64,000 nucleotides of DNA, taken from NCBI RefSeq assembly GCF_003032475.1, contig NZ_CP028369.1:6758001-6822000 (forward strand). The letters run 5' to 3'. Position 1 is the first letter of the stretch. Every line of letters starts with the position of its first letter. Shown here in pieces: positions 21,632 to 30,367 of this stretch. The stretch comes from Streptomyces sp. P3 (GTDB lineage: Bacteria > Actinomycetota > Actinomycetes > Streptomycetales > Streptomycetaceae). Below the pieces are notes generated by a model. The model made no database searches. It was given only the letters and a program-made list of their open reading frames with translations, and was not told where the DNA came from. The translations under genes were made by a program, and so were the position numbers.

Positions 21632-22882
21632 CTACGCCGCTCGGTGCCGGGCGTGCAGGGCCGCCGCGACCACCGTCCGGGACTGGTGCTCGACCTGGTG
21701 CTCCAGCGGGACCCAGCGGGCGCGGAAACGGTCGGCGAAGGCGTCGCTCCAGGTCGCGACGAGGTGCTCCAGGCGCGGAGCCGCGTCGTCGTCGTACTCC
21801 TGGAGGACCCGCCACAACATCGCGGCCGCCCGCAACGGCAGCCGGCGGGCGAACGCGTCCACGCTGCCGACATACGCCATCGTCGTGTCGGCCGGCGGCG
21901 TACGGGTCCAGTCCGCGGCCAGCCCGGGCACCAGGTCCAGCGCCCATCTGGCCGCCCGCAGCAGCGGACCGTCGACGCCCTCCAGGCGCGGCAGCACCTC
22001 GACGAGCACCCGCTCCACCTCCGTCGTGTCCCGCAGCAGCCGCCGCGCCAGCCGGCGGATCGCCGCCGCCGGGGCGGGATGCGGGGCGGGGTCGTCCACC
22101 ATGTCGCTCGCCCACATCGGGACCTCCACCACGGCCGTCAGACCGCCGTAGCGGTGGGCGTGGTACCAGGTGCTGTGCCGGGCGTCGTCGGGCATGCTCG
22201 GATAGGCGGCCTCCGCGCCGGCGGCCGGCATCACGTGCACGCCGGGCCCGGACGCCGGCCAGCCCGCCGCGTCGGAGGCACCCGTCTCCACCGGGATGTG
22301 CAGCTGCGCCGCGGACTTGGCGAACGGCTCGGCCAGCCCCGGGATGTCCTTGGTCAACTGCACCCAGCTGCCGCCCAGGTCGGTCCCGTGCAGGGTCACC
22401 TGGAGGTAGGGGCGCAGCTCGTCGATCACCCGGGTCAGCGCACGCGTCTCGGGCGGCAGGCGGTCCGGCGGCAGGACCGCCGGGGACCACTCCGGCTGCT
22501 CCGGGCCCGCCGGGCGGAAGAAGCCGAGGTGGTACTCCAGCAGACTGCGGGGCGCGGGGGTGACGTGCAGGCTCGCCCCGTCGGGGTCCGCGCACAGCAG
22601 GAAGTGCCAGGACGTGCCGTCGCGCAGTTCGCGTTCGTACAGCACCCGTTCGGCCAGCGCCAGCAGCGTGCACCCGCCGGTCGGCTCGTTGGCGTGGGCG
22701 CCCGCGACGACCAGCACGGCCCGCCGGGCGTGCCCCACGGACAGCAGGTGCAGCGGCCGGCCCGCACGGGAGACCCCCACCTGCCGCAGCGTGCACGTGT
22801 CGGGCCGGCGTGCGGCCAGATACCGGGCAGAAGAGGTCAGTTCGGTCACCGTGGGGTAGCGCAGCTCCGGCAGGAGACTCAC
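21632..22882 (-). CDS. M14 family zinc carboxypeptidase
   Basis: A 416-residue metallopeptidase. The zinc motif HxxE is His63-Ala-Asn-Glu66 in VAGAHANEPTGG; the third ligand is the His of VTLHGTDLGGSW; the catalytic Glu is in TAVVEVPMW (about residue 255). It has no signal peptide, so it acts in the cytoplasm. The start is the GTG at 22882, chosen because it begins the conserved region (LPELRYPTVTEL); the frame stays open far upstream only as a shadow of treY. It lies 296 bases downstream of treY on the same strand and could be co-transcribed. Confidence 0.85.
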   Translation of the reverse strand: MSLLPELRYPTVTELTSSARYLAARRPDTCTLRQVGVSRAGRPLHLLSVGHARRAVLVVAGAHANEPTGGCTLLALAERVLYERELRDGTSWHFLLCADPDGASLHVTPAPRSLLEYHLGFFRPAGPEQPEWSPAVLPPDRLPPETRALTRVIDELRPYLQVTLHGTDLGGSWVQLTKDIPGLAEPFAKSAAQLHIPVETGASDAAGWPASGPGVHVMPAAGAEAAYPSMPDDARHSTWYHAHRYGGLTAVVEVPMWASDMVDDPAPHPAPAAAIRRLARRLLRDTTEVERVLVEVLPRLEGVDGPLLRAARWALDLVPGLAADWTRTPPADTTMAYVGSVDAFARRLPLRAAAMLWRVLQEYDDDAAPRLEHLVATWSDAFADRFRARWVPLEHQVEHQSRTVVAAALHARHRAA

Positions 22883-23178
22883 CCCCGTATTCGTCCGCCC
22901 GGCCTTCGCCTCCGCAGTACCCCACGGTCTCTGTGAACTGTCAAGAACGCCCGCGAGCGGGCCCCGGGGGCGCTCGAAGCGCGGGCGGGCGGAGCGGAGC
23001 GAGCCGACGCGCGGCCGGGGACACGCCACCTTCGACGTCCGCTCGGACGTCCTCACCGTTCGCGCTCGCCCGGCCGCCGGTTCCTTCCCGCCGGGCCGCT
23101 CGTCCCCGCCGTCCGACCGCCCGTCCGCAGCCGGTACGCCGCGGGACCGGTCGTCCGCCGGCGTGGCCGCCCGCCGCG

Positions 23179-25530
23179 TCAGCCGACCCGCTCCAGCAGC
23201 GCCACCGGCAGCCGCTCGAACAGGTCGGCCACGCGCGCGTGAGCGCTGAACTCCCGCTCCCCGGCCAGCGCGTCGGCCCAGCGCCCCGGCGGCAGCGCCA
23301 GCCGCGTCTCCTGCCAGCCGCCCGCCTCCGCCAGCCGCAGCGACAACCGGGTGACGGCCGTGACCGCCTCGCCGGAACGCGCGAAGGCCAGACAGTGCTC
23401 CGCCGCCGCCCCTTCGGCGGGCAGCGGCTCGTACGTCGCCGACTCCCCGAAGACGTCCGGACGCCGTCGGCGCAGCCACAGCGCCGCCTCGGTCACCGCC
23501 GCCTTGGTGTCCGGGCCCTCCGGCGGGAAGCGCACCGGGCGCCGGTTGTCCGGGTCGACCAGCGTCCGGGACTCGCACTCGGCGCCCTGGTAGACGTCCG
23601 GCACGCCCGGCATCGTCAGATGCACCAGCGCCGTGCCGAGCACGTTCGCCCCGATGTGCGGCGCCAGCGCCCGGCGCAACGCGGCCACCCGCTCGCCGGG
23701 CGGCCCGCACGGCCCCGCCGCCGTGAACGCGGCCACCGCGTCCTCGTACGGCGGCTCCTGCTCCGTCCAGCTCGTGTACAGGCCCGCCTCGCGCGCGTGC
23801 TTGAGCAGCGCCTCCCGGACGCGCTCCGGGGCCGCCGGGCCGAGCCCGAAGACGGTCTGCCAGGCCGCCCACGCCAGCTGCCCGTCCACCGCGTCGTCCT
23901 GTGTGCGGGCGACCTCCGCCAGGACGTCGGACCAGCGCTGCGGGCACTCGGTGAGCACGGCGAGCGCGGCGCGCACGTCGGCGCTGCGCTTGGTGTCGTG
24001 CGTCGACACGACCGTCCCGGTGGCCGGCCAGTCGCGCTGCACGCGCGCGCAGTACGCGTGGAAGGCGGCCGGCGACACTCCCGGGGAGCCGGGGTCGCCG
24101 CCCACCTCGTTCGCAGCGGGCAGCGGCACGTACCGGTAGAACGCCGTGTCCTCCACCGACTTGGCGCGCAGCGCGGACGACGTCTGCGCGAACCGCGCCC
24201 GGAACTCCGCCCCCGCCCGGCCCTCCTTGCCCAGCACCAGCCCCCGCACCACATCGACCGCGCCCGCCTCCTCGGGCACCGCGAACGCCTGCCGGGCCTC
24301 CCGGGCCGCCGCCTCGGTGACGACGACCGCCGGGTCGCCCGAGGCGTAGGGCCGGTAGACGTCCATGCGGACCAGCAGCTCCACCAGGGCCCGGCGCAGC
24401 GCCCAGGGCGCCCGGTCGCGCAGCATGGGGTCGGGCGACGCGGCGCACACCCGGGAGGCCGTCCGCGTCAGCCGGTCCGTCTCGGCCGCCAGCTCGTGCG
24501 AGAGCACCTGGTGGGCCGCCCGCCGCACGGTCGCCGCCCAGTCGCCGCCCCGGTCCGTCCGCGGGGCCGCGAAGCGCCGGTAGCCGGTCAGGAGCTCCCC
24601 CGCCCCCACGGGGTCCGTGAACAGGCCGTCGACGTGGCGCAGGGCGTCGTAGCCGGTCGTGCCGGCGACGGGCCAGGAGTCCGGCAGTCGCTCCCCGTCC
24701 GCGAGGATCTTCTCCACCACCGTCCACCGGCCGCCGCTCGCCTCGTGCAGCCGCTCCAGGTAGCCGTCCGGGTCGGCGAGGCCGTCCGGATGGTCCACAC
24801 GCAGGCCGTCGAGCACCCCCTCGTGCAGCAGCCGCAGGATCGTGCCGTGGGTGGCCTCGAACACCACCGGGTCCTCCACCCGCACCCCGATGAGCTCGGA
24901 GATGCTGAAGAAGCGCCGGTAGTTCAGCTCGGTGCGGGCCAGCCGCCACCAGGCGAGGCGGTACCACTGGGCGTCCAGCAGCCGCGGCAGCGGCAGCCCG
25001 CCGGTTCCCTCGCGCAGCGGGAAGACGTGCTCGTGGTAGCGCAGGACGTCGCCGTCCACCCGCAGATGCTCCAGTTCCCCGCCGAGGGGACCGCCGAGCA
25101 CCGGCAACAGCATCCGGCCGCCCTGCGCCTCCCGGTCGACGTCGAACCAGCGCGCGTACGGCGAGCCGGGGCCCTCCCGCAGCACCTCCCACAGGGGACG
25201 GTTGTGGCGCGCAGACATCGCCATGTGATTCGGCACGATGTCCACGACCAGGCCGAGGCCGTGCTCCCGCGCGGTGTGCGCCAGCGCCCGCAGTCCCTCC
25301 TCCCCGCCCAGCTCCGCCCGCACGCGCGTGGGGTCCGTGACGTCGTAGCCGTGCAGGGAGCCGGGCACGGCCTCCAGGACGGGGGAGAGGTGCAGATGCG
25401 AGACGCCGAGCGAGGCCAGGTACGGCACGGCCGCCGCCGCGGCCCCGAAGGGGAACCCGGGCTGCAGCTGCAGCCGGTAGGTCGCCGTGGGCGGCACGGG
25501 AACGGGGGCGTCACGTCGCTCAGGGGTCAT
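23179..25530 (-). CDS. treY: Malto-oligosyltrehalose synthase
   Basis: A 783-residue GH13 enzyme that isomerises the reducing end of maltodextrins to an alpha-1,1 linkage. Signature segments are TATYRLQLQPGFPF (about 14-27), VVDIVPNHMAMS, FSISELIGVRVEDP, GLRVDHPDGLADP (nucleophile Asp), VVEKILADGERLP (acid Glu) and VPDVYQGAE near the end. The length matches the family. It follows treX by 140 bases on the same strand. Together with TreX and TreZ it makes trehalose from glycogen, for osmoprotection and spores. Confidence 0.95.
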   Translation of the reverse strand: MTPERRDAPVPVPPTATYRLQLQPGFPFGAAAAAVPYLASLGVSHLHLSPVLEAVPGSLHGYDVTDPTRVRAELGGEEGLRALAHTAREHGLGLVVDIVPNHMAMSARHNRPLWEVLREGPGSPYARWFDVDREAQGGRMLLPVLGGPLGGELEHLRVDGDVLRYHEHVFPLREGTGGLPLPRLLDAQWYRLAWWRLARTELNYRRFFSISELIGVRVEDPVVFEATHGTILRLLHEGVLDGLRVDHPDGLADPDGYLERLHEASGGRWTVVEKILADGERLPDSWPVAGTTGYDALRHVDGLFTDPVGAGELLTGYRRFAAPRTDRGGDWAATVRRAAHQVLSHELAAETDRLTRTASRVCAASPDPMLRDRAPWALRRALVELLVRMDVYRPYASGDPAVVVTEAAAREARQAFAVPEEAGAVDVVRGLVLGKEGRAGAEFRARFAQTSSALRAKSVEDTAFYRYVPLPAANEVGGDPGSPGVSPAAFHAYCARVQRDWPATGTVVSTHDTKRSADVRAALAVLTECPQRWSDVLAEVARTQDDAVDGQLAWAAWQTVFGLGPAAPERVREALLKHAREAGLYTSWTEQEPPYEDAVAAFTAAGPCGPPGERVAALRRALAPHIGANVLGTALVHLTMPGVPDVYQGAECESRTLVDPDNRRPVRFPPEGPDTKAAVTEAALWLRRRRPDVFGESATYEPLPAEGAAAEHCLAFARSGEAVTAVTRLSLRLAEAGGWQETRLALPPGRWADALAGEREFSAHARVADLFERLPVALLERVG

Positions 25531-25670
25531 GACACCCTACGTACCCGCCCCGCCGCGTTTCGTGTCACCGTCTCCCCCTCCGGGGCGGGTCCGGATCCGT
25601 CCCTGTGTCCGTCGGCCGGGCCCGTCCCCCGATCGGACCCCGCCGCCGTCCCGTGCCGCCCGGGAGCGGC

Positions 25671-27779
25671 CTATGTGGGCCGCTGCAGCACCGTCATGCT
25701 CCGGTCGGGCAGCGTCAGCCGGGCTCCCGCCTGCACCTCGGCGCCCGCCCCTTCCGCCACGGACGCCGGGTCCGCCGTGTCCACGACCACCTGCCACTGC
25801 CGTCCGTGGCCGACCGGCACCACGAACTCCAGGGTCTTGGCGGTGGCGTTGAACATCAGCAGGAAGGAGTCGTCCGTGATCCGTTCGCCGCGCGGACCCG
25901 GCTCGGAGATCGCGTTGCCGTTGAGGAACACCGACAGCGCGGACGCCTGCGCGCGGTCCCAGTCCCGCTGCGCCATCTCCGTCCCGCCGGGCGTGAACCA
26001 GGCGATGTCCGACAGCTCGTCATGGGTGCCCTCCACCGGCCGGCCGTGGAAGAAGCGGCGCCGCCGGAACACGGGATGCTCCCTGCGCAGCCGCACCAGC
26101 GCGCGCGTGAAGTCCAGCAGCTCGCTGCCGTCCTGCGGCCACTCGACCCAGGCCAGTTCGCTGTCCTGGCAGTAGGCGTTGTTGTTGCCTTTCTGGGTGC
26201 GCCCGAACTCGTCCCCGTGGCTGATCATCGGCACGCCCTGGGAGAGCATCAGCGTGGCGACGAAGTTGCGCATCTGCCGGGCCCGCAGCCCCAGCACCGC
26301 GGGGTCGTCGGTGTCGCCCTCCACGCCGCAGTTCCAGGACCGGTTGTGGCTCTCGCCGTCCCGGTTGTCCTCCCCGTTGGCCTCGTTGTGCTTGTCGTCG
26401 TAGGCGACCAGGTCGTGCAGGGTGAACCCGTCGTGGCAGGTCACGAAGTTGATGGAGGCCAGCGGGCGCCGTCCGTCGTCCTGGTAGAGGTCGGAGGAGC
26501 CGGTCAGCCGGGAGGCGAACTCGCCCACCGCGCGGGCCTCGCCCCGCCACACGTCCCGCACGGTGTCGCGGTACTTGCCGTTCCACTCGGTCCACAGCGG
26601 CGGGAAGTTTCCCACCTGGTAGCCGCCCTCGCCGACGTCCCACGGCTCCGCGATCAGCTTCACCTGGGACACCACCGGGTCCTGCTGGACCAGGTCGAAG
26701 AACGACGACAGCCGGTCCACCTCGTGGAACTGGCGCGCCAGCGTCGCCGCGAGGTCGAAGCGGAACCCGTCGACATGCATCTCCAGCACCCAGTACCGCA
26801 GAGAGTCCATGATCATCTGCAGCACGTGCGGGGAGCGCATCAGCAGCGAGTTCCCGGTGCCGGTGGTGTCCGTGTAGTACCGGGGGTCGTCCGCCAGCCG
26901 GTAGTAGGACGGGTTGTCGATGCCCCGGAAGGACAGCGTCGGGCCCAGGTGGTTGCCTTCCGCGGTGTGGTTGTAGACCACGTCGAGGATGACCTCGATG
27001 CCCGCCTCGTGCAGTGCCCGCACCGCCGACTTGAACTCCAGCACCTGCTGGCCGCGGTCGCCCCAGGACGCGTACGCGTTGTGCGGGGCGAAGAAGCCGA
27101 TCGTGTTGTAGCCCCAGTAGTTGTTCAGCCCCATGTCGACCAGCCGGTGGTCGTTGACGAACTGGTGCACCGGCATCAGCTCCAGGGCCGTCACCCCCAG
27201 CTCCGTCAGGTGCTCCAGGACCGCCGGGTGGGCCAGGGCCGCGTAGGTGCCGCGAAGCTCCTCCGGCAGCCCCGGGTGGCGCATCGTCAGACCCTTGACA
27301 TGGGCCTCGTAGATCACCGTCTGGTGGTAGTCGGTGCGCGGCCTGCGGTCGTCGCCCCAGTCGAAGTAGGGGTTGACCACCACCGACGTCATCGTGTGGG
27401 GCGCCGAGTCGAGGTCGTTGCGCCGCTCGGGCGCGTCGAAGTGGTAGCCGTACACCTCCTCGCCCCACCGGATCTCGCCGGCGACCGCCTTCGCATAGGG
27501 GTCGAGCAGCAGCTTCGCCGAGTTGCAGCGCTGCCCGCGACCGGGGTCGTAGGGACCGTGCACCCGGAAGCCGTACCGCTGCCCCGGCATGACGCCCGGC
27601 ACGTACGCGTGCCGGACGAACGCGTCGCTCTCCCGCAGTTCCACCGCCGTCTCCGAGCCGTCGTCGTGCAGCAGACACAGCTCTACTCGGTCCGCGGCCT
27701 CCGTGAAGACCGCGAAGTTCGTGCCGGCGCCGTCGTACGTGGCACCGAGGGGATACGCCTCTCCAGGCCAGACCTGCAT
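25671..27779 (-). CDS. treX: Glycogen debranching enzyme GlgX/TreX
   Basis: A 702-residue GH13 isoamylase-type enzyme that hydrolyses alpha-1,6 branches of glycogen and supplies linear dextrins to TreY. Order: N-terminal CBM48-like domain (YPLGATYDGAGTNFAVF, about 8-25), barrel motifs VVYNHTAEGN, GFRFDLAATL (nucleophile Asp), LIAEPWDVG (acid Glu), FVTCHDGFTLHDLV (Asp), and a C-terminal beta domain. The ATG at 27779 follows GAAAGAG. It is first in the treX-treY order and divergent from the amine-oxidase-like pair, with an inverted repeat in between. Confidence 0.95.
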   Translation of the reverse strand: MQVWPGEAYPLGATYDGAGTNFAVFTEAADRVELCLLHDDGSETAVELRESDAFVRHAYVPGVMPGQRYGFRVHGPYDPGRGQRCNSAKLLLDPYAKAVAGEIRWGEEVYGYHFDAPERRNDLDSAPHTMTSVVVNPYFDWGDDRRPRTDYHQTVIYEAHVKGLTMRHPGLPEELRGTYAALAHPAVLEHLTELGVTALELMPVHQFVNDHRLVDMGLNNYWGYNTIGFFAPHNAYASWGDRGQQVLEFKSAVRALHEAGIEVILDVVYNHTAEGNHLGPTLSFRGIDNPSYYRLADDPRYYTDTTGTGNSLLMRSPHVLQMIMDSLRYWVLEMHVDGFRFDLAATLARQFHEVDRLSSFFDLVQQDPVVSQVKLIAEPWDVGEGGYQVGNFPPLWTEWNGKYRDTVRDVWRGEARAVGEFASRLTGSSDLYQDDGRRPLASINFVTCHDGFTLHDLVAYDDKHNEANGEDNRDGESHNRSWNCGVEGDTDDPAVLGLRARQMRNFVATLMLSQGVPMISHGDEFGRTQKGNNNAYCQDSELAWVEWPQDGSELLDFTRALVRLRREHPVFRRRRFFHGRPVEGTHDELSDIAWFTPGGTEMAQRDWDRAQASALSVFLNGNAISEPGPRGERITDDSFLLMFNATAKTLEFVVPVGHGRQWQVVVDTADPASVAEGAGAEVQAGARLTLPDRSMTVLQRPT

Positions 27780-27890
27780 GGATACGACTCTTTCAGGTGT
27801 GCCGCCGCCGCGGGGTCGCCTTGCCGCCCGAGTCTCCCGGAATCTGAGGGAACCACCCGTGACTCACGCCCCTCTTACCCGATGACCGGT

Positions 27891-27919
27891 GCATGCGGAG
27901 ACAAACAGACGTCGCATGC
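27891..27919. promoter_or_regulatory. Inverted repeat between divergent treX and amine-oxidase-like genes
   Basis: GCATGCG (27891-27897) and CGCATGC (27913-27919) form a perfect 7-bp dyad with 15 bases between. It lies in the 193-base divergent promoter region, 54 bases before the GTG of the plus-strand gene, and could bind a dimeric regulator. Confidence 0.35.
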
Positions 27920-27972
27920 CGAACCAGTGGGGCAGACGTACTCCCGGGCAGCAGGGGGAGTAGGGGGAGATT

Positions 27973-28791
27973 GTGCGCACGACGGTGCGCCGCCACCTGG
28001 GCAAGGTGGTGGCGGGTACGGCCATAGCGGTGGCCGCGACAGCCGTGATGGTCGGGATCACCCTCCCGGGCACGGCGGGGGCGGACGACACGGCGGGTGG
28101 CAAGAACGGGCAGAGCGCCGGGCAGGCGGCCGGCACACGGCAGGGCGACACGGCGGCGGTGCGGCCCGGCGTCGTCGAGGAGGCGCCCGCCGAGGGCACG
28201 AAGGGCATGGGGCGCGACCCGCTGACCGACGACGAGATCGCGCGCGTCGAGAAGATCGCGCTCAACCAGCAGCCGCTCACCGCCGCGAAGGACGTGGACG
28301 GCGACCGCGGCCCCCAGCGCCTCGGCGTGGACCTCGCCGACCCCGAGGCCGACGAGGTGGACGACCCCGACGCGCCCCGGCGCGCGGAGGTGTCGTTCTA
28401 CGACTACGGGTCCGACACGCTCGTCACCAAGACCGTCAACCTCGCCACCGGCAAGGTCGAGGCAACCGGATCCCAGCACGGCGTCCAGCCGCCGCTCGGC
28501 ACCGCCGAGCAGGACGAGGCGGCCGCCCTGCTGATCGCCGACCCGCTGGGCGCCGGCCTCAAGGCCGACTTCAAGGACGCCACCGGCAAGGCCCTCACCT
28601 CCCCGGCCCAGCTGCAGCTCGCCGGCATGGTGTACCGGGCGGTGCCGGGCGCCGGGCCGGCGGCCCTCGCCAAGTGCGGCGAACACCGCTGCGTACGGCT
28701 GCTGTCGAAGGTCAGGAACGGACCGTGGATCGACACCCGGAGCCTGGTGATCGACCTCAGCGCCCGCAAGGTGGTCCGCATCACCGGCTGA
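27973..28791 (+). CDS. Copper amine oxidase N-domain protein (small subunit of a split oxidase homologue)
   Basis: A 272-residue exported protein. A signal peptide (1-37, VVAGTAIAVAATAVMVGI, cleavage near AGA/DD) precedes two domains that match D2 and D3 of copper amine oxidases: PLTDDEIARVEKIAL (about 78) and RRAEVSFYDYGSDTLVTKTV through GVQPPLGTAEQDEAAALLIADP, ending WIDTRSLVIDLSARKVVRI. The catalytic D4 domain is absent here but forms the next gene, 127 bases downstream. Some databases label such proteins tyramine oxidase subunit B. The start is GTG with GGGGGAG upstream. Confidence 0.8.
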   Translation: MRTTVRRHLGKVVAGTAIAVAATAVMVGITLPGTAGADDTAGGKNGQSAGQAAGTRQGDTAAVRPGVVEEAPAEGTKGMGRDPLTDDEIARVEKIALNQQPLTAAKDVDGDRGPQRLGVDLADPEADEVDDPDAPRRAEVSFYDYGSDTLVTKTVNLATGKVEATGSQHGVQPPLGTAEQDEAAALLIADPLGAGLKADFKDATGKALTSPAQLQLAGMVYRAVPGAGPAALAKCGEHRCVRLLSKVRNGPWIDTRSLVIDLSARKVVRITG

Positions 28792-28918
28792 GCCGGCGCC
28801 GAACCGTCCTGAACCGTCCAGAACCGACGCGTGGGCCCACGCAGGCCCACGCCCGCCCGTCCGTCCGTTCGTCGCCCCGCCTGCCTCCTGCAGAGGGATG
28901 CAAAGGAGTCATGTCGTC

Positions 28919-30265
28919 ATGCGCGTTCCGTTTCTGAGCAGCGGCCCCCGGTCGCAGGGCGCCGCCCGCGCCCGCACCGGCGCGGCCGTCGGCCTGTGTG
29001 TGGCGACGCTCGCCGCCGGTGCGGCCGCCGGCGCCGGCCCGGCCGCCGCCCAGCCGAAGGCCGCCCCCGCGGCCGCCGCCGACTGCAGCGCCGCCTACCG
29101 CATCGAACAGAAGCTCTCCACCGGCACCACCTGGCGCATGTGCTGGCGCTTCGAGGCCAAGTCCGGGCTCGTCCTCGAGAAGGTCTCCTACCAGCCGCCC
29201 GGCGAGACCAAGCCGATCCGCGTCCTCAACAGCGCCAAGATCGCCCAGATCCACGTGCCGTACGACGACGGCAAGAACGAGTACAACGACATCACCGACT
29301 ACAACTTCGGCTCGGGTCTGGTCAACATGACCCCCGCCGAGTGCCCCGGCGGCACCATCCGCACGGTGAAGGTCCCCGACTCGTTCGCCGGCGGCCCGAA
29401 CGTCAAGGGCCTGTGCACCACGACCCGTTCGCGCGGCCACGCCTACCGGATGCAGGCCGACACGGGCAACAAGGTCTTCCAGGCCCAGGGCAAGGACCTG
29501 CTCGTCTACACCGTCAACAAGGTGGGCTGGTACGAGTACATCACCGAGTGGCGCTTCTCCGACGACGGCGCGATCAACATGAACGTCGGCGCCACCGGCA
29601 GCCTCTCGCCCTTCGACTACGACGCCGGCGACGGCCGCGGCTGGCCCCTGGGCAAGGGCGCCAAGGCCTACGCCACCAGCCACAACCACAACGTGTTCTG
29701 GCGGCTCGACTTCGGTCTCGACGGCTCCTCGACCGGCAAGGTGGAGCAGTACGACTCGGTGGTCAGCCCGCCCGCCGGCGCCCAGCAGGGCCCGACCACC
29801 AAGACCACCCGCACCGCCGTCACCAAGGAACTCGCGGGCGACGCCGCGAACATGCGCTGGTGGCGGGTGATCAGCGCGACCGGCAAGAACAAGGACGGCC
29901 ACGCCCGCTCCTACGAGTTCGTCCCCGGCGCCACCACCAAGTACGCGGGGCGCCCCTTCACCCGGCACGACGTGTACTTCACGCAGTACAACAAGTGCGA
30001 GCAGTACGCCAGCAACAACGTGCGCGACTGCGGTAGCCCGCTGCACGGGTACTCGGTCGACAAGTGGGTGAACGACCAGGCCCTCACCCACCCCGTGGCC
30101 TGGGTGAACGTGGGCTTCCACCACGTCGCCCGGGACGAGGACCAGCAGCCCATGCCGGTCCACTGGCAGGGCTTCTCACTCGCCCCCCGGGACGTCACCG
30201 CCATGAATCCGCTCACACCCTCCGCCCTCGCGGGACAGAACGGACAGCCCGACAACGGCAGTTGA
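28919..30265 (+). CDS. Copper amine oxidase catalytic-domain homologue, secreted, altered active site
   Basis: A 448-residue secreted protein (signal peptide to about residue 45, AGAGPAAAQ) that aligns over its length with the D4 domain of copper amine oxidases. The copper ligands are kept: His255 and His257 (SHNHNVFWRLDF) and His402 (GFHHVARDED). The topaquinone precursor Tyr is present as Tyr205, but the invariant Asn before it is Trp204 (VGWYEY instead of xGNYDY). The region that carries the catalytic-base Asp reads TDYNFGSG, with Asn129 at the expected place. The start is the ATG at 28919 because AAAGGAG precedes it. It is probably a partner of the N-domain protein just upstream. Confidence 0.8.
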   Translation: MRVPFLSSGPRSQGAARARTGAAVGLCVATLAAGAAAGAGPAAAQPKAAPAAAADCSAAYRIEQKLSTGTTWRMCWRFEAKSGLVLEKVSYQPPGETKPIRVLNSAKIAQIHVPYDDGKNEYNDITDYNFGSGLVNMTPAECPGGTIRTVKVPDSFAGGPNVKGLCTTTRSRGHAYRMQADTGNKVFQAQGKDLLVYTVNKVGWYEYITEWRFSDDGAINMNVGATGSLSPFDYDAGDGRGWPLGKGAKAYATSHNHNVFWRLDFGLDGSSTGKVEQYDSVVSPPAGAQQGPTTKTTRTAVTKELAGDAANMRWWRVISATGKNKDGHARSYEFVPGATTKYAGRPFTRHDVYFTQYNKCEQYASNNVRDCGSPLHGYSVDKWVNDQALTHPVAWVNVGFHHVARDEDQQPMPVHWQGFSLAPRDVTAMNPLTPSALAGQNGQPDNGS

Positions 30266-30367
30266 GAATCGACCTGTCCATCCGGCTGCACCGCCCGCCG
30301 CTCGCGGAGTACCCTTCCTTGATCGTTGGGACGGGGAGTGCTCGGGGGAGCGGAAGGCGGTGCGCGG

